Below the pieces are notes generated by a model, which saw only the letters and a list, made by a program, of their open reading frames with translations, searched no databases and was not told the origin of the DNA. From positions 558,001 through 622,000 of the forward strand of contig NZ_CP089975.1 in NCBI RefSeq assembly GCF_029581575.1: DNA of 64,000 bases, written 5' to 3'. Origin of the DNA: Moraxella nasibovis. GTDB lineage: Bacteria > Pseudomonadota > Gammaproteobacteria > Pseudomonadales > Moraxellaceae. Positions 45,716 to 55,382 of this stretch are shown piece after piece (within the stretch, counting starts at the first letter, position 1; each line of letters opens with the position of its first letter). The translations under genes and the position numbers were made by a program.

Positions 45716-46672
45716 TTATCTTTGGTTTTGGGCGTAAATGGCGGCTTGTAGCCAAATGTTCGCCTGAATGTAATCATGTACTTTGATGGCTTGGGTTTGT
45801 GGTGTGCTGACGGCAGCGATGCGCACCACCAATGGGCTGGCATCAGGCTCACGCAAGATGACCACATCAAACAGCGTGATGTCTGTCTCAAAAAACTTCG
45901 TCTGGCTGATGCCCAGCACTTGACCTTGACACCACGCCTCATCTTCTTGACCAAAAGTTTCACCAAACAGATAAATGCAGCTGTGTCCAAAGTTGATCTC
46001 CACAGGAGCGAGTGCCTCGCCTTCTGGCAGATCGGTCGGCTGCCATGCTTGGATTTGTGCCTCGATGTCATCTGGTACTTGACCGCCATTGGCACTGACG
46101 ATGTCATTAAACGCTCGGTGGTAGCGAATGGCAGCAGGATCATCCACTAAGATGGTCTCATTTTGATCGCTTGGCGTGATGTTGTACGCCCATGCGCTCA
46201 GATTGGCGTAGTAGGTTTTTGGGGTTTTGTATTCATGTCGATTGACCGCATAAAGCTGATCAAAAGCATAGATGATCGCTCCGTCTTTGCTTTTTAGGCG
46301 CAAGATGGCGTCCGAAGTCGCTTCACAGCGAATGATACGCTCGATGTGACACTCGACACCATAAGGGCTATCCACCGCAGGAAAGGCGTTAATGAATGCC
46401 TTGGGTGCGCCATTTTCAAGGCTTAAAATTTGCTTGATGTGGCAGGGCGAGTTGTGAGCGAGCAGAAGTTTGTTATCTGATGGGTGACTTTGTGTTAATC
46501 CGCTTGGCAAAGTGGCATCATCGAGCATGGCATGCAGCCATTCTGGCACATCATTGCTGATGTCTTGGGTTAAGATTGCCCAGTGGTCGCCATGACCTGC
46601 GTTTTTATCGCAGGGTAGGTCCACTTTGGCGGGTGGTACTTCGTGCTTGTAGGTGTAGCGCATTTCGTTCAT
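45716..46672 (-). CDS. Hypothetical protein, 318 aa
   Basis: A soluble protein of 318 residues with no signal peptide or membrane helix. I do not recognise the family. It is acidic, with several His/Cys/Trp positions (KNAGHGDHWAILTQ near residue 23; HNSPCHIKQILSLENGAPK near 73; PYGVECHIERIIRCE near 103; INFGHSCIYLFGETFGQED near 230). The C-terminal third (LFDVVILREPDASPLVVRIA) has beta-strand character. It is flanked by the convergent rtcB cassette and the divergent Lol operon, so it is probably transcribed alone. The ATG at 46672 is taken; an ATG at 46663 is also possible. Confidence 0.65.
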   Translation of the reverse strand: MNEMRYTYKHEVPPAKVDLPCDKNAGHGDHWAILTQDISNDVPEWLHAMLDDATLPSGLTQSHPSDNKLLLAHNSPCHIKQILSLENGAPKAFINAFPAVDSPYGVECHIERIIRCEATSDAILRLKSKDGAIIYAFDQLYAVNRHEYKTPKTYYANLSAWAYNITPSDQNETILVDDPAAIRYHRAFNDIVSANGGQVPDDIEAQIQAWQPTDLPEGEALAPVEINFGHSCIYLFGETFGQEDEAWCQGQVLGISQTKFFETDITLFDVVILREPDASPLVVRIAAVSTPQTQAIKVHDYIQANIWLQAAIYAQNQR

Positions 46673-46850
46673 GATACATTCTCAAAAAAATCTGCTACTT
46701 TAATAAGGGATTTTGTTCAAAAAATCAAGGCAGGGGTGCAAATTGGTCATAAATTTTCAATATTTTTGGTAAATTTCACAGTCAATTCATGCCAAAGTTG
46801 CCCAAATGGTGTAAACTATGGGGTTTGTGATTATGATTGAGTAAAACTTT

Positions 46851-48092
46851 ATGTTTCGTCCCTTAGCCTTATTTATTGGGCTTAGATATACCAAAGCCGA
46901 GCGTAAAAACGGCTTTATTTCGTTCATTTCGCTCATCTCGATGATTGGGCTGACGCTTGGTGTGGCGGCGTTGATTACGGTGTTGTCCGTGATGAATGGC
47001 TTTGATCGTGAGATGAAAACTCGCATTCTGGGCATGATTCCGCAAGCGTCTGTCATGTCTTATGACATCATGCCAGACTGGCAAGGGCTGTCTGATAGCA
47101 TTGCTGAGCAGGACAAGAATGTCTTGGCGACCGCCCCTTTTATCCAGCTACAAGGCATGCTGGCGGCAAATGGTCAGGTCTCTGGCGTGATGATCACAGG
47201 CATCGAGCCTGAATATGAAAAAAATGTCTCCATCGTTGATGAGTTTATCACCCAAGGCAGCTTAGATCAGCTAAAAGCGGGTGAATTTGGCATCGTGCTG
47301 GGCGAGAGCATGGCAATGAATATGGGCGTGGGCATGGGCGATAAGGTGACGCTTGTGCTGCCAGAGGCGTCGCCGTCGGTGGTGGGGGTGATCCCTAGAT
47401 TTAAGCAGTTTACCTTGGTCGGCACTTTTAATATCAGTAAAGATGTCGATGGCATGATGGGCTTTGTCGCCATGCGTGATGCTGGCGTGATGCTAAGGCT
47501 GCCTGAGGGAGCGCAGGGCGTGCGAATGCTGACCAAAGACATATTCCAAGCGCCTGCCGCTGCCCAAAAGGCTGCAAGTCTTGATGATAATCTGTATCCG
47601 ACCGACTGGACGATGACGCATGGCAATCTGTTCAATGCCGTCAAGATGGAAAAGTCGATCATCGGTCTATTATTGTTTCTCATCGTCGTCGTCGCTGCCT
47701 TTAATATCGTTTCTAGCCTCATCATGCTGGTGACCGACAAGAAATCTGACATCGCCATTTTAAAGACTTTTGGGGCATCGTCCAAGCTCATCATGCAGGT
47801 TTTCATCGTGCAAGGCATGATTATTGGTGTGATTGGGACGGTGGCAGGCACGATCTTGGGGCTGGCGCTCACCTTTACGGTGAATGACATCGTCACTTAT
47901 ATCGGGCAGCTGTTTGGCGTGTCGCTTTTGACATCGGGGGCGTATCCGGTGGACTTTTTGCCGACGCAGGTGAAGGCTGTGGATATTGCCATCATTGTGA
48001 TTGCGTCATTTTTATTGAGTTTCTTTATGACGATTTATCCTGCGCTCAGAGCTTCTCGCATTCAGCCCGCCCAAGCGCTACGCTATGAATAA
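46851..48092 (+). CDS. lolC: Lipoprotein-releasing ABC transporter permease (LolC/E family, LolF-like)
   Basis: A 413-residue inner-membrane protein. The N-terminus RPLALFIGLRYTKAERKNGF is diagnostic of LolC/LolE. One helix (about residues 25-48) precedes a large periplasmic domain, and three helices follow at the C-terminus, with LIMLVTDKKSDIAILKTFGAS, the coupling helix region. It extracts mature lipoproteins from the inner membrane and hands them to LolA. Only one permease gene accompanies lolD, which suggests a homodimer (LolF type) and not LolC plus LolE. lolD starts about 10 bp later with its ribosome binding site at the stop. Confidence 0.92.
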   Translation: MFRPLALFIGLRYTKAERKNGFISFISLISMIGLTLGVAALITVLSVMNGFDREMKTRILGMIPQASVMSYDIMPDWQGLSDSIAEQDKNVLATAPFIQLQGMLAANGQVSGVMITGIEPEYEKNVSIVDEFITQGSLDQLKAGEFGIVLGESMAMNMGVGMGDKVTLVLPEASPSVVGVIPRFKQFTLVGTFNISKDVDGMMGFVAMRDAGVMLRLPEGAQGVRMLTKDIFQAPAAAQKAASLDDNLYPTDWTMTHGNLFNAVKMEKSIIGLLLFLIVVVAAFNIVSSLIMLVTDKKSDIAILKTFGASSKLIMQVFIVQGMIIGVIGTVAGTILGLALTFTVNDIVTYIGQLFGVSLLTSGAYPVDFLPTQVKAVDIAIIVIASFLLSFFMTIYPALRASRIQPAQALRYE

Positions 48093-48101
48093 GGAGTGAT
48101 G

Positions 48102-48776
48102 ATGAGTATTATTTTGCAGGCAAAAAACATCACCAAAGTCTATGATGAAGGTAAAATTCGCACGCCAGTATTGGCAGGTCTGGACCTGACGATTCATGCT
48201 GGTGAGAGAGTCGCCATCGTTGGTAGCAGTGGCTCGGGTAAAAGTACGCTATTGCATCTTTTGGGTGGTCTGGACACGCCGACCACAGGCGAGGTGTGGC
48301 TGGGCGATCATTGCTTGACACAGCTTAATGAGACCGAGCGTGGCAAACTTCGTAATCAGCATTTAGGCTTTATTTATCAGTTTCATCATCTGTTGCCTGA
48401 ATTTAGCGCCACCGAAAATGTCGCCATGCCACTGCTCATGCGTGCCGAAGTTTCTATCAGTGAGGCGACCCGCCGTGCCAATGAGCTGCTTGATCGGGTG
48501 GGGCTGTCGCACCGCATCCACCACAGACCCAGCGAGCTGTCTGGCGGTGAGCGTCAGCGTGTGGCGATTGCCAGAGCGTTGGTGACTCATCCTGCACTCA
48601 TTTTGGCGGACGAGCCAACGGGTAATTTGGATGATGATAACGCTCGTGCGGTGTTTGAGCTGCTCTCAGAGCTGCAAGCCACTTCGGGCACGGCACTGCT
48701 GATGGTGACGCATGATAAGAACTTGGCGGCTCGTGCGGACAGAAAGCTTGAAATGCGTAGCGGACAGTGGGTCTGA
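48102..48776 (+). CDS. lolD: Lipoprotein-releasing ABC transporter ATPase LolD
   Basis: A 224-residue ABC ATPase: Walker [11 protein letters not shown]-loop [17 protein letters not shown] (the QFHHLLPEF phrase is characteristic of LolD), signature [15 protein letters not shown], Walker [14 protein letters not shown]-loop VTHD. It energises lipoprotein release by the permease upstream. AAGGAG (48091-48096) sits 5 nt before the ATG at 48102; GTG at 48096 and ATG at 48099 are too close. A terminator follows 9 bp after the stop. Confidence 0.95.
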   Translation: MSIILQAKNITKVYDEGKIRTPVLAGLDLTIHAGERVAIVGSSGSGKSTLLHLLGGLDTPTTGEVWLGDHCLTQLNETERGKLRNQHLGFIYQFHHLLPEFSATENVAMPLLMRAEVSISEATRRANELLDRVGLSHRIHHRPSELSGGERQRVAIARALVTHPALILADEPTGNLDDDNARAVFELLSELQATSGTALLMVTHDKNLAARADRKLEMRSGQWV

Positions 48777-48785
48777 TTGATGCAT

Positions 48786-48813
48786 AAAAAAACGCTGTGC
48801 TTGGCGTTTTTTT
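48786..48813. terminator. lolD terminator
   Basis: AAAAAAACGC pairs with GCGTTTTTTT over an 8-nt loop. The A and T arms make it possible on both strands. Confidence 0.8.
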
Positions 48814-48972
48814 ATGATTGCTGTCACGAGAAAAAATGGGTTGTCATGCCAAAAGCGACTTAAAAAGTAAAGTCTGGTTACCTTTCATCTTGAATGACTT
48901 GGGCTAATGCATGGGGCATCTTTGCCAGCGTGGATTTTTGTGTAGTGAGCTTCTTATGTTCCAAAAACTAGA

Positions 48973-49611
48973 TTAAATGGAGAAATCTTCATCATGATTG
49001 TCTTGGCTTTGCTTATTTTCTCGCTGTTTATGACCTTTTTGCGTGTGAAAGCGTGGGGCGTTGGCATTGTAGCCAGCTCGTTTTTGCCAGCTATTGATGA
49101 TGTGATACTGAAACACCAAGCGAAAAATCAGCCCTAAAAGCAGGCTTGTGACGATGCCAGAGACGCTAAGACCGATGACAAATGCCTTGATGGAAAAAAG
49201 ATGGTGCGCAAAAGGATTGGTGCCGTGACCTGTGATCCATAGCGTAAAGTCGGATAAAATCACACCGATGGTACGAATGCCAATCAGTGGTTCACCAGTG
49301 ATGAACGCGCCAACGCAATAAGCAAACCAAAACACAGGAATCGTCGTCAGTGGGTTGGTGATCCAAGTCAGGGCGACCGCCATCGGAATGTTTGCACGCA
49401 AAAGCAGTGCGCCGATGATGGCAAGCGGCATCTGTCCAGGCAATGGAAAAAAAGCACAAAGCACGCCGATATACACCGCACGAGTCAAAGAATCTCGGTG
49501 CATGTGCCATAGGCGTGGGTCAGCGATGAAAGGGGCGAACCATTTCATCACTCGACTTTCGTGTAGCTTTTCAGGCGTGGGTAGCCATTTTTTGAGTTTT
49601 TGCTTGGGCAT
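48973..49611 (-). CDS. DUF2062 membrane protein
   Basis: A 212-residue protein with the DUF2062 pattern: a basic N-terminus (MPKQKLKKWLPTPEKLHESRV), then RDSLTRAVYIGVLCAFFPLPGQM, then a helix ending in WITNPLTTIPVFWFAYCVGA, and another pair of hydrophobic helices near residues 145-170. The C-terminal tail is polar, rich in Gln, Asn, His and Lys. The family is widespread in proteobacteria and its function is unknown. The gene stands alone, convergent with lolD. The ATG at 49611 is used. Confidence 0.82.
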   Translation of the reverse strand: MPKQKLKKWLPTPEKLHESRVMKWFAPFIADPRLWHMHRDSLTRAVYIGVLCAFFPLPGQMPLAIIGALLLRANIPMAVALTWITNPLTTIPVFWFAYCVGAFITGEPLIGIRTIGVILSDFTLWITGHGTNPFAHHLFSIKAFVIGLSVSGIVTSLLLGLIFRLVFQYHIINSWQKRAGYNANAPRFHTQKGHKQRENKQSQDNHDEDFSI

Positions 49612-49946
49612 GATGTCATTATGATGTTGTCACCGTGCAATTATACCAAAAAACTTCGCTTTTGGCTTTGATAATTTTGTTTGGCTTGTGTTTCATGTAA
49701 ACCCATCAGGCGGTAAAGTCACCACAAGATCAGGCGGCTGTGTAGGGTGGGTTGTGGCATCATTTTTAGTATAAGTTCTTACATTTGCTAGGGTTTTGTT
49801 TTATTGTGCTTAACTTACGGCTGATGGTTCTGGCTGTGCATACTGGACGAATTTTTGCAAAAAATCCTGACAATGTTCTGCCAACTTGTAAAAGGTGTGA
49901 TAAAATGAACGGCTTAACATAATAAAGCCGTGATGAGTGATGACAG
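49612..49946. other. Intergenic gap between divergent genes, no gene seen
   Basis: About 335 bp between the DUF2062 gene and orn. It must hold promoters for both. TAAAAT near 49900 could be the orn -10 but lacks a good -35. No repeat or RNA gene was recognised. Confidence 0.4.
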
Positions 49947-50537
49947 ATGAGCGATAAAATTCAAATCAACCACCCAAAACCTTCCAAAAAACCTACAAAA
50001 AAAGCCCTAATCTGGATTGACCTTGAGATGACAGGGCTTGACACCCAAAACGATGAAATCATTGAGATTGCCACCATCGTGACCGATGATCATCTGAACA
50101 TCTTGGCGGAAGGCCCTGTGATTGCCATCAAAGTGCCTGATATTGTACTTAATGCGATGGACGACTGGAATAAAAAGCAGCACGGACAGTCAGGTCTGAT
50201 TGACCGAGTTCGCCGTAGCACGATGACCCTTGCCGATGCGGAAAATGCCACGATTGAATTTCTCTCTAAATGGTGTGATGAGGGTATTTCGCCCATGTGT
50301 GGTAATTCCATTTGCCAAGACCGCAGATTTTTGGCACGGCAAATGCCACGACTAGAACGCTATTTTCATTACCGCAATCTTGATGTCTCTAGTGTCAAGG
50401 AGCTGTGCTATCGCTGGCGTCCTGATGTGGCAGCAGGCTATCACAAGGGTGGGGCTCATCTGGCGTTAGATGACATTCGTGATTCCATTCGTGAGCTTCG
50501 CCACTATCGTGAGCATTTTTTTAAATTGCTTGATTGA
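49947..50537 (+). CDS. orn: Oligoribonuclease
   Basis: A 196-residue DEDDh exonuclease that degrades di- and short oligoribonucleotides, including pGpG. Exo I is [20 protein letters not shown], Exo II is [16 protein letters not shown], and Exo III is [14 protein letters not shown]. The N-terminus carries an extra basic stretch ([14 protein letters not shown]). The ATG at 49947 follows TGATGAGTGATGAC without a strong ribosome binding site. A strong terminator follows. Confidence 0.96.
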   Translation: MSDKIQINHPKPSKKPTKKALIWIDLEMTGLDTQNDEIIEIATIVTDDHLNILAEGPVIAIKVPDIVLNAMDDWNKKQHGQSGLIDRVRRSTMTLADAENATIEFLSKWCDEGISPMCGNSICQDRRFLARQMPRLERYFHYRNLDVSSVKELCYRWRPDVAAGYHKGGAHLALDDIRDSIRELRHYREHFFKLLD

Positions 50538-50552
50538 GTGAAAATTGAGCAT

Positions 50553-50590
50553 AAAAAAACCGCCAAGATGTTGTCTTTTGGCGGTTTTTG
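50553..50590. terminator. Terminator shared by orn and the DUF3144 gene
   Basis: A stem of about 12 bp (AAAAACCGCCAA with TTGGCGGTTTTT), with A/T arms on both sides, lies between two convergent genes. Confidence 0.88.
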
Positions 50591-50599
50591 TTTGGGTGG

Positions 50600-50932
50600 T
50601 TATTTGCTAAGTCCTGTGTATTTATCAAAGTTTTTGATGTAATCGTCTAGATTGTCTGACAGCATTTGCTCGTATTGGGCGGTGTAGAATTTGATGATGT
50701 CTTCTTTTTCTTTTTCAAAATCAGACGCTTTGACAAAGCCGATGGATGCGACAGACGCACTATAACGAGCGGCGGCATATAGCAGTGATGAGCCAACTTG
50801 ACCTGCGTGTGATTGTGGCGATAATTGGCTGTTGGCAAGATTGATAAAAGCGTCTGCTCGCTCGTAGAATGCTTGCATTTGTGCATTAAATTCTTCTGGG
50901 GTGAGTTTGGGTTGGTTGCTTTGTTCGCTCAT
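50600..50932 (-). CDS. DUF3144 protein
   Basis: A 110-residue, mostly helical cytoplasmic protein matching DUF3144: FYERADAFINLANSQ near residue 23, SSLLYAAARYSASVAS near 48, and the C-terminal YEQMLSDNLDDYIKNFDKY. No function is established for this family to my knowledge. The ATG at 50932 is preceded by AAGGAAAA. It is monocistronic, convergent with orn. Confidence 0.82.
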   Translation of the reverse strand: MSEQSNQPKLTPEEFNAQMQAFYERADAFINLANSQLSPQSHAGQVGSSLLYAAARYSASVASIGFVKASDFEKEKEDIIKFYTAQYEQMLSDNLDDYIKNFDKYTGLSK

Positions 50933-50963
50933 GAGTTTTCCTTATAAGATAAAGCCAAAATTA

Positions 50964-50990
50964 AAAAAGGGCGTAAACACACCCTTTTTA
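50964..50990 (-). terminator. Probable metK terminator
   Basis: On the minus strand AAAAAGGG pairs with CCCTTTTT over a 10-nt loop and is followed by T and AAT. It lies about 130 bp beyond the metK stop and 30 bp before the DUF3144 gene. Confidence 0.6.
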
Positions 50991-51120
50991 TATTGTGATG
51001 ATTGGCTAAATTGCAAGTAAAGTTACAAATTATCATCTGTCATCACAAATCAGATGGGTCATGGCTTTTTTTGACCAGACTGTGCTGGTGTCATCACTTA
51101 CCCATTGATTTGTCTATTGA

Positions 51121-52287
51121 TTACAAGCCTGCATCTGCACGCAAGGCTTCGGCACGGTCGGTTTTTTCCCAGGTAAAGGCATTATCCAGACCTGTGCGAC
51201 CAAAATGTCCGTAGCTGGCGGTGATTTCGTACATTGGCTGTAGTAGGTTTAGCATACGAGTAATGCCATATGGACGCAGGTCAAAATGTGCACGAATTAA
51301 GCGTTCAATGGCTTGGTCGCTGATTTTGCCTGTGTTAAAGGTATTGACCGAGATGGAGGTTGGTTCAGCAACGCCAATGGCATAGCTGACTTGTACTTCA
51401 CAGCGGTCAGCAAGACCTGCCGCTACGATGTTTTTGGCAACATAACGACCTGCATAGGCGGCACTTCTATCCACCTTACTTGGGTCCTTGCCACTAAACG
51501 CACCACCGCCGTGGCGAGCCATACCACCGTAGGTATCTACGATGATTTTGCGACCTGTCAGACCTGCATCGCCCACTGGACCGCCGATGACGAATTTGCC
51601 TGTTGGGTTGATGTGGTATAGCGTGTCTTTGTGTAGCAGTTCGCTTGGAATGACAGGCTTGATGATTTCTTCAATCACAGCTTCTTTTAGGGCATCATGA
51701 CTGATGTCTGGGTCATGCTGAGTGGATAGCACCAGTGCATCGACGGCGATTGGCTTGTGATTTGCGTCATAACGCAGGGTAACTTGTGCCTTAGCGTCTG
51801 GGCGTAACCAGCTAAGTGTGCCGTCTTTACGAAGTTTGGCTTGGCGTTCCATCAGGCGGTGCGACAGCTGAATCGGTGCTGGCATAAGGACATCGGTTTC
51901 GTTAGTGGCGTAGCCGAACATTAAGCCCTGATCGCCTGCCCCTTGGTCTTCTGGGCGACTTCTATCTACGCCTTGGGCGATTTCTGGTGACTGCTTGCCA
52001 ATCATGTTGATGACCGCACAGCTGTTGCCATCAAAGCCTAAATCTGAGTGGTTGTAGCCGATTTTATTGACAGTGGCACGCACAATGCCTTCAACATCAA
52101 TGTTGGCGTGTGTGCTGATTTCACCTGCCAAGACCACTGCCCCTGTTTTGGTTAGGGTTTCGCACGCCACACGAGCGTCTTTGTCTTCGGTTAAAATGGC
52201 GTCCAGCAGAGCATCGGAAATCTGATCTGCCATCTTGTCTGGATGACCTTCAGAGACGGATTCTGAAGTGAATACTTGATAGTTCAT
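51121..52287 (-). CDS. metK: S-adenosylmethionine synthetase
   Basis: A 388-residue enzyme forming SAM from methionine and ATP. Seen are [20 protein letters not shown] (His and metal ligands), the ATP-binding loop [35 protein letters not shown], and the P-loop-like [19 protein letters not shown]. Length is standard. It is monocistronic. The leader of about 160 nt has two mutually exclusive structures, so regulation by attenuation or a ligand is possible. Confidence 0.98.
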   Translation of the reverse strand: MNYQVFTSESVSEGHPDKMADQISDALLDAILTEDKDARVACETLTKTGAVVLAGEISTHANIDVEGIVRATVNKIGYNHSDLGFDGNSCAVINMIGKQSPEIAQGVDRSRPEDQGAGDQGLMFGYATNETDVLMPAPIQLSHRLMERQAKLRKDGTLSWLRPDAKAQVTLRYDANHKPIAVDALVLSTQHDPDISHDALKEAVIEEIIKPVIPSELLHKDTLYHINPTGKFVIGGPVGDAGLTGRKIIVDTYGGMARHGGGAFSGKDPSKVDRSAAYAGRYVAKNIVAAGLADRCEVQVSYAIGVAEPTSISVNTFNTGKISDQAIERLIRAHFDLRPYGITRMLNLLQPMYEITASYGHFGRTGLDNAFTWEKTDRAEALRADAGL

Positions 52288-52303
52288 AAAAAATCACTTA
52301 ATA

Positions 52304-52460
52304 AAAAAGATAAAAAATTGTGCGAATTTTGGTGGCTTTTCTAGGCTTGACAAAATGATCTGACGACCGAACGCACAAAGCGAATTACGATGTGTGGTCA
52401 GGACTGTATTGATAAAAGCTAATACAGCTAAAATCACAAGGTATTTGGGGGAGAATTATA
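52304..52460 (-). promoter_or_regulatory. Structured metK leader with possible attenuator
   Basis: On the minus strand a TATAAT -10 lies at 52460-52455. The leader then holds a 7-bp hairpin (CTGTATT/AATACAG, 52404-52427), a stem joining 52394-52401 to 52360-52367 (CTGACCAC with GTCGTCAG, one mismatch) that encloses a CACA/TGTG pair, and a competing 7-bp stem TTGTGCG (52378-52372) with CGCACAA (52324-52318) followed at once by six T (52317-52312), 25 nt before the start codon. It matches no riboswitch class I recognise. Confidence 0.5.
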
Positions 52461-52548
52461 AGATATTTTTGGGGAAATTGCTAATGAATATTTTTCATAT
52501 AGTGATGAAAAATGGTGTATTCAATTTTAGTGAGAAGTTCCAGACTTA

Positions 52549-53715
52549 TCACCTTCTCATCAGCACCCATACCACCACCAAAGCGACCACTTGCACGGCG
52601 ATGATCAGTGCCACCGTCAATCCCCATTGTCCTTGTGCATAGGCGATGGCACACGCCCATGCACCAATACTGCCACCGCCATAATAACCCATATAATACA
52701 GCCCAGATGCCAAAGACCGCCCCTGACTGACCTGACTGCCGATGTAGCTGATGGTCGCCGCCTGCGTGATAAACACCCCTGATGACATCACCGTCAAGCC
52801 CACAATGATGAGCGGCAGCGGCGTACTCAGCGTCAAAAGCATGCCTGCGATGGAGCAAAACACCGCCCCCACAATCACCCAAATCATACCAAAACGAGCA
52901 ATCAAACGCCCAGCCATCGGCGTGATAACCATACCAATCAAATACAGGGCAAAAATATTGGCAAGATCTGACGCATTCAAGTGATACGGTGCGTCCGCTA
53001 GGTGCAGATTGATAAAAGTAAAACAGCCCACCAGCGAGAACAGCACACAGCCACCGAGCAGACACGCACTTAATACTTGGCGGTTTTTGGTGTGGCTAAT
53101 CAGTAAGTTTAGAGAATTGCTAAAATTACCACTTTTGACAAAATGCCGAGATTTGGGCAAAGCCTTAAACGCCCAAATCGCCCCAATCAGCGTACAGACC
53201 GCCATCACGCCATAGCCAGACCGCCAGCCAATCAGTTCGTGCAAATGCCCTGCAAAAAACCGTCCACTAAAACCGCCCAGCACCGTCCCTGCGACATACA
53301 GGCTCATCATTTGGGCGACATTTTCGCTGTATTCTTCGCCCACATAAGCGATCAAAACCACCGTAATCCCAGGGATTGCCAAGCCTTGCAAAAACCGCCA
53401 AACAGACAGCTCGTCCGTCGTACCGCTAAAACCAATCATCGCTGTCGGCAAGGCAAGTAATAATAGCGAACCGACAACAAATACCTTTCGCCCAAAAGCG
53501 TCCGACAGCATACCCATAAATGGCGAAATGAGTGCGATGGCAAGCACGGTCGCCCCCACCGCCACACCGATCGCTACTTCTGATGCCCGAAAGTCTGCCA
53601 TCAACACTGGTAAAATCGCCTGCACCGAATACACTTGCAAAAAAGCAAAAAATCCAATCATGGCGACGGTGAATTTTTCAAGCAAAGTGGGTGCAAGATG
53701 AGCTTTGGTATTCAT
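52549..53715 (-). CDS. MFS transporter
   Basis: A 388-residue major facilitator with twelve predicted helices. Motif A appears in the loop between helices 2 and 3 as GMLSDAFGRK, and a related GRLIARFG in the second half. The pattern (LQVYSVQAILPVLMADFRAS; WRFLQGLAIPGITVVLIAY) resembles the YnfM branch of drug/arabinose-type exporters. The substrate is not known. The ATG at 53715 is used. It lies upstream of metK on the same strand, but the metK promoter is separate. The region before it contains a hairpin and no regulator gene. Confidence 0.85.
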   Translation of the reverse strand: MNTKAHLAPTLLEKFTVAMIGFFAFLQVYSVQAILPVLMADFRASEVAIGVAVGATVLAIALISPFMGMLSDAFGRKVFVVGSLLLLALPTAMIGFSGTTDELSVWRFLQGLAIPGITVVLIAYVGEEYSENVAQMMSLYVAGTVLGGFSGRFFAGHLHELIGWRSGYGVMAVCTLIGAIWAFKALPKSRHFVKSGNFSNSLNLLISHTKNRQVLSACLLGGCVLFSLVGCFTFINLHLADAPYHLNASDLANIFALYLIGMVITPMAGRLIARFGMIWVIVGAVFCSIAGMLLTLSTPLPLIIVGLTVMSSGVFITQAATISYIGSQVSQGRSLASGLYYMGYYGGGSIGAWACAIAYAQGQWGLTVALIIAVQVVALVVVWVLMRR

Positions 53716-53846
53716 GGCGGCGGCTCTTTATGGTTGTTTTTAAAGATTGATACTTTTATAGATATTTATCAATGTTTATCAATGTAGCGATATTTTAACA
53801 TGATTTTTGGGCGATGGCAGGCATAAAAAGCACAAAAATTTACCCC

Positions 53847-53892
53847 AAAAAGCCATCCAAAAAAACCAAGCGATGACCGATGGATGGCTTTT
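53847..53892. other. Long-loop hairpin in the MFS-ubiH intergenic region
   Basis: AAAAGCCATCC (53847-53857) is an 11-bp perfect complement of GGATGGCTTTT (53882-53892) with a 24-nt loop. It lies between divergent genes, so it is unlikely to be a terminator and could be an operator or a remnant repeat. The rest of the 314-bp gap shows nothing. Confidence 0.4.
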
Positions 53893-54029
53893 GTGAATAA
53901 AAATCCGCTGTTTTTGGGTGGATTGTGGTACAATTTGGGTAGGTTTTTAAGTTTTTCTAAGTATAAGTTTTTCTTAGATTGTTAAATTTTCACTATCAAC
54001 AAGCTTTTTCATTATAAATCATCAAAACC

Positions 54030-55295
54030 ATGACAACCGACCATCACACCCAAACCACTCATCATGTCGTCATCATTGGCGGCGGTCAAGTGGGCTTATC
54101 TTTTGCACTTTTACTTGCTCATCAGGGTATTCGTAGCACGCTGATTGAGCAATTTTGTTATCCTACCATCAGTCCTGATGACGACATTTATCGCAGTGAA
54201 TATTTGGACAGTCGTAACACGGCTTTATCTCGGCGGACGGTGCAGATTTATACCGAAATTGGACTGTGGGAGCGTATGCAAAGCCATGCGTGCCGCATTG
54301 ATGGCGTGGAGATTAGCGAGCTTGGCAGTTTTGGACGGGCAAGGCTGGATAAGGCGGCAGAAGGCGTGGAGAGCTTTGGTCAGGTGATGGAAAATGCGTG
54401 GATGGGGCGACAGCTACTTTTGGCGGTGCAGGCGAGCGAATTGATCTGTTTGATTGATGGAGCGAGCGTGGTGGATATTCGTCAAGACGAGCATTCGGCG
54501 ACCGTGGTATTTGATAAAGATGGTCAAACGCAAGAAGTGGCCGCACCGCTGGTCGTGGCGTGCGATGGGCGAGATAGCATCAGTCGCAACATTCTAAATA
54601 TCGGTGCGGACAGCCATGATTATGGGCAAGTGGGCATCGTGGGCGTGGTGCAGACCGACCAGCCACATCGGCACATCGGCATTGAGCGATTTTCCTCGGT
54701 TGGACCGCTTGCGGTATTGCCTTTGACAGATGGGCGTGGCGATGGTGCTGATGGCACAACGCAAGGTTATCGCCGTTCGGTGGTGTTTATTTGCAAAACT
54801 GGCGAAGAATCACGCTACCTAGAAGATGATGAGTATTTCAAACAGACGCTCCAGCAGGTCTTTGGCGAGACGGCAGGGCGATTTGTGGCGGTGGGTCGCC
54901 GTGGAGCGTATCCTTTGAGTAAGGTGCTGGCTCATCGGCAGGTGGTCGGTCGCTGTGTGATCATGGGCAATGCTGCTCACACTTTGCACCCTGTGGCAGG
55001 GCAGGGCTTTAATCTGTGTCTAAGAGACGCTCATGCGTTGGCGACCATGCTTGGCGAGAACATTCGCCGTCAGCCTGATTATGACTTGGGTCATCATGCT
55101 AATCTTGTCGCTTATGAGCAGGCTCGCCAAAAAGACCAAAAGCGTGTGATTCGTTTTTGTGATACGGTGGTGGGCAGTTTTTGCCACCCCAATCCTGTGA
55201 TGAAATTCGCCAGAAATGTCGGTCTGATTGCCTTTGATAAAATCCCTGGTATCAAGCCTTTGGTGGCAAGCTATGCGATGGGCTTAAAATCCTAA
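54030..55295 (+). CDS. ubiH: UbiH/COQ6-family FAD monooxygenase
   Basis: A 421-residue flavoprotein of ubiquinone synthesis. The FAD-binding motif is VVIIGGGQVGLSFALLLA near the N-terminus, then LDSRNTALSRRTVQIY, the middle sequence VACDGRDSISR, and the second FAD motif GNAAHTLHPVAGQGFNLCLRDAH. The family includes UbiH, UbiF and UbiI, which hydroxylate different ring positions; the C-terminus (KFARNVGLIAFDKIPGIKP) fits UbiH best. The enzyme acts at the inner membrane with the Ubi complex. It provides quinone for the respiratory chain. The start ATG at 54030 is a reasonable choice without a strong ribosome binding site. Confidence 0.88.
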   Translation: MTTDHHTQTTHHVVIIGGGQVGLSFALLLAHQGIRSTLIEQFCYPTISPDDDIYRSEYLDSRNTALSRRTVQIYTEIGLWERMQSHACRIDGVEISELGSFGRARLDKAAEGVESFGQVMENAWMGRQLLLAVQASELICLIDGASVVDIRQDEHSATVVFDKDGQTQEVAAPLVVACDGRDSISRNILNIGADSHDYGQVGIVGVVQTDQPHRHIGIERFSSVGPLAVLPLTDGRGDGADGTTQGYRRSVVFICKTGEESRYLEDDEYFKQTLQQVFGETAGRFVAVGRRGAYPLSKVLAHRQVVGRCVIMGNAAHTLHPVAGQGFNLCLRDAHALATMLGENIRRQPDYDLGHHANLVAYEQARQKDQKRVIRFCDTVVGSFCHPNPVMKFARNVGLIAFDKIPGIKPLVASYAMGLKS

Positions 55296-55382
55296 ATCTT
55301 TGCAGTGCAAAAAAGTGTGTGCTGATTTTGGAAGTTTTTTTTGGGAGTTTTTGATAATTTTTAAAAAATTGTCAAAAAATAC

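Noticed and set aside
45591-45740. 49-codon ORF after the 53-aa basic gene, with AGGAG inside it
   Set aside because: It runs through the terminator hairpin at 45624 and into the convergent gene, with an unlikely Trp/Cys-rich tail.
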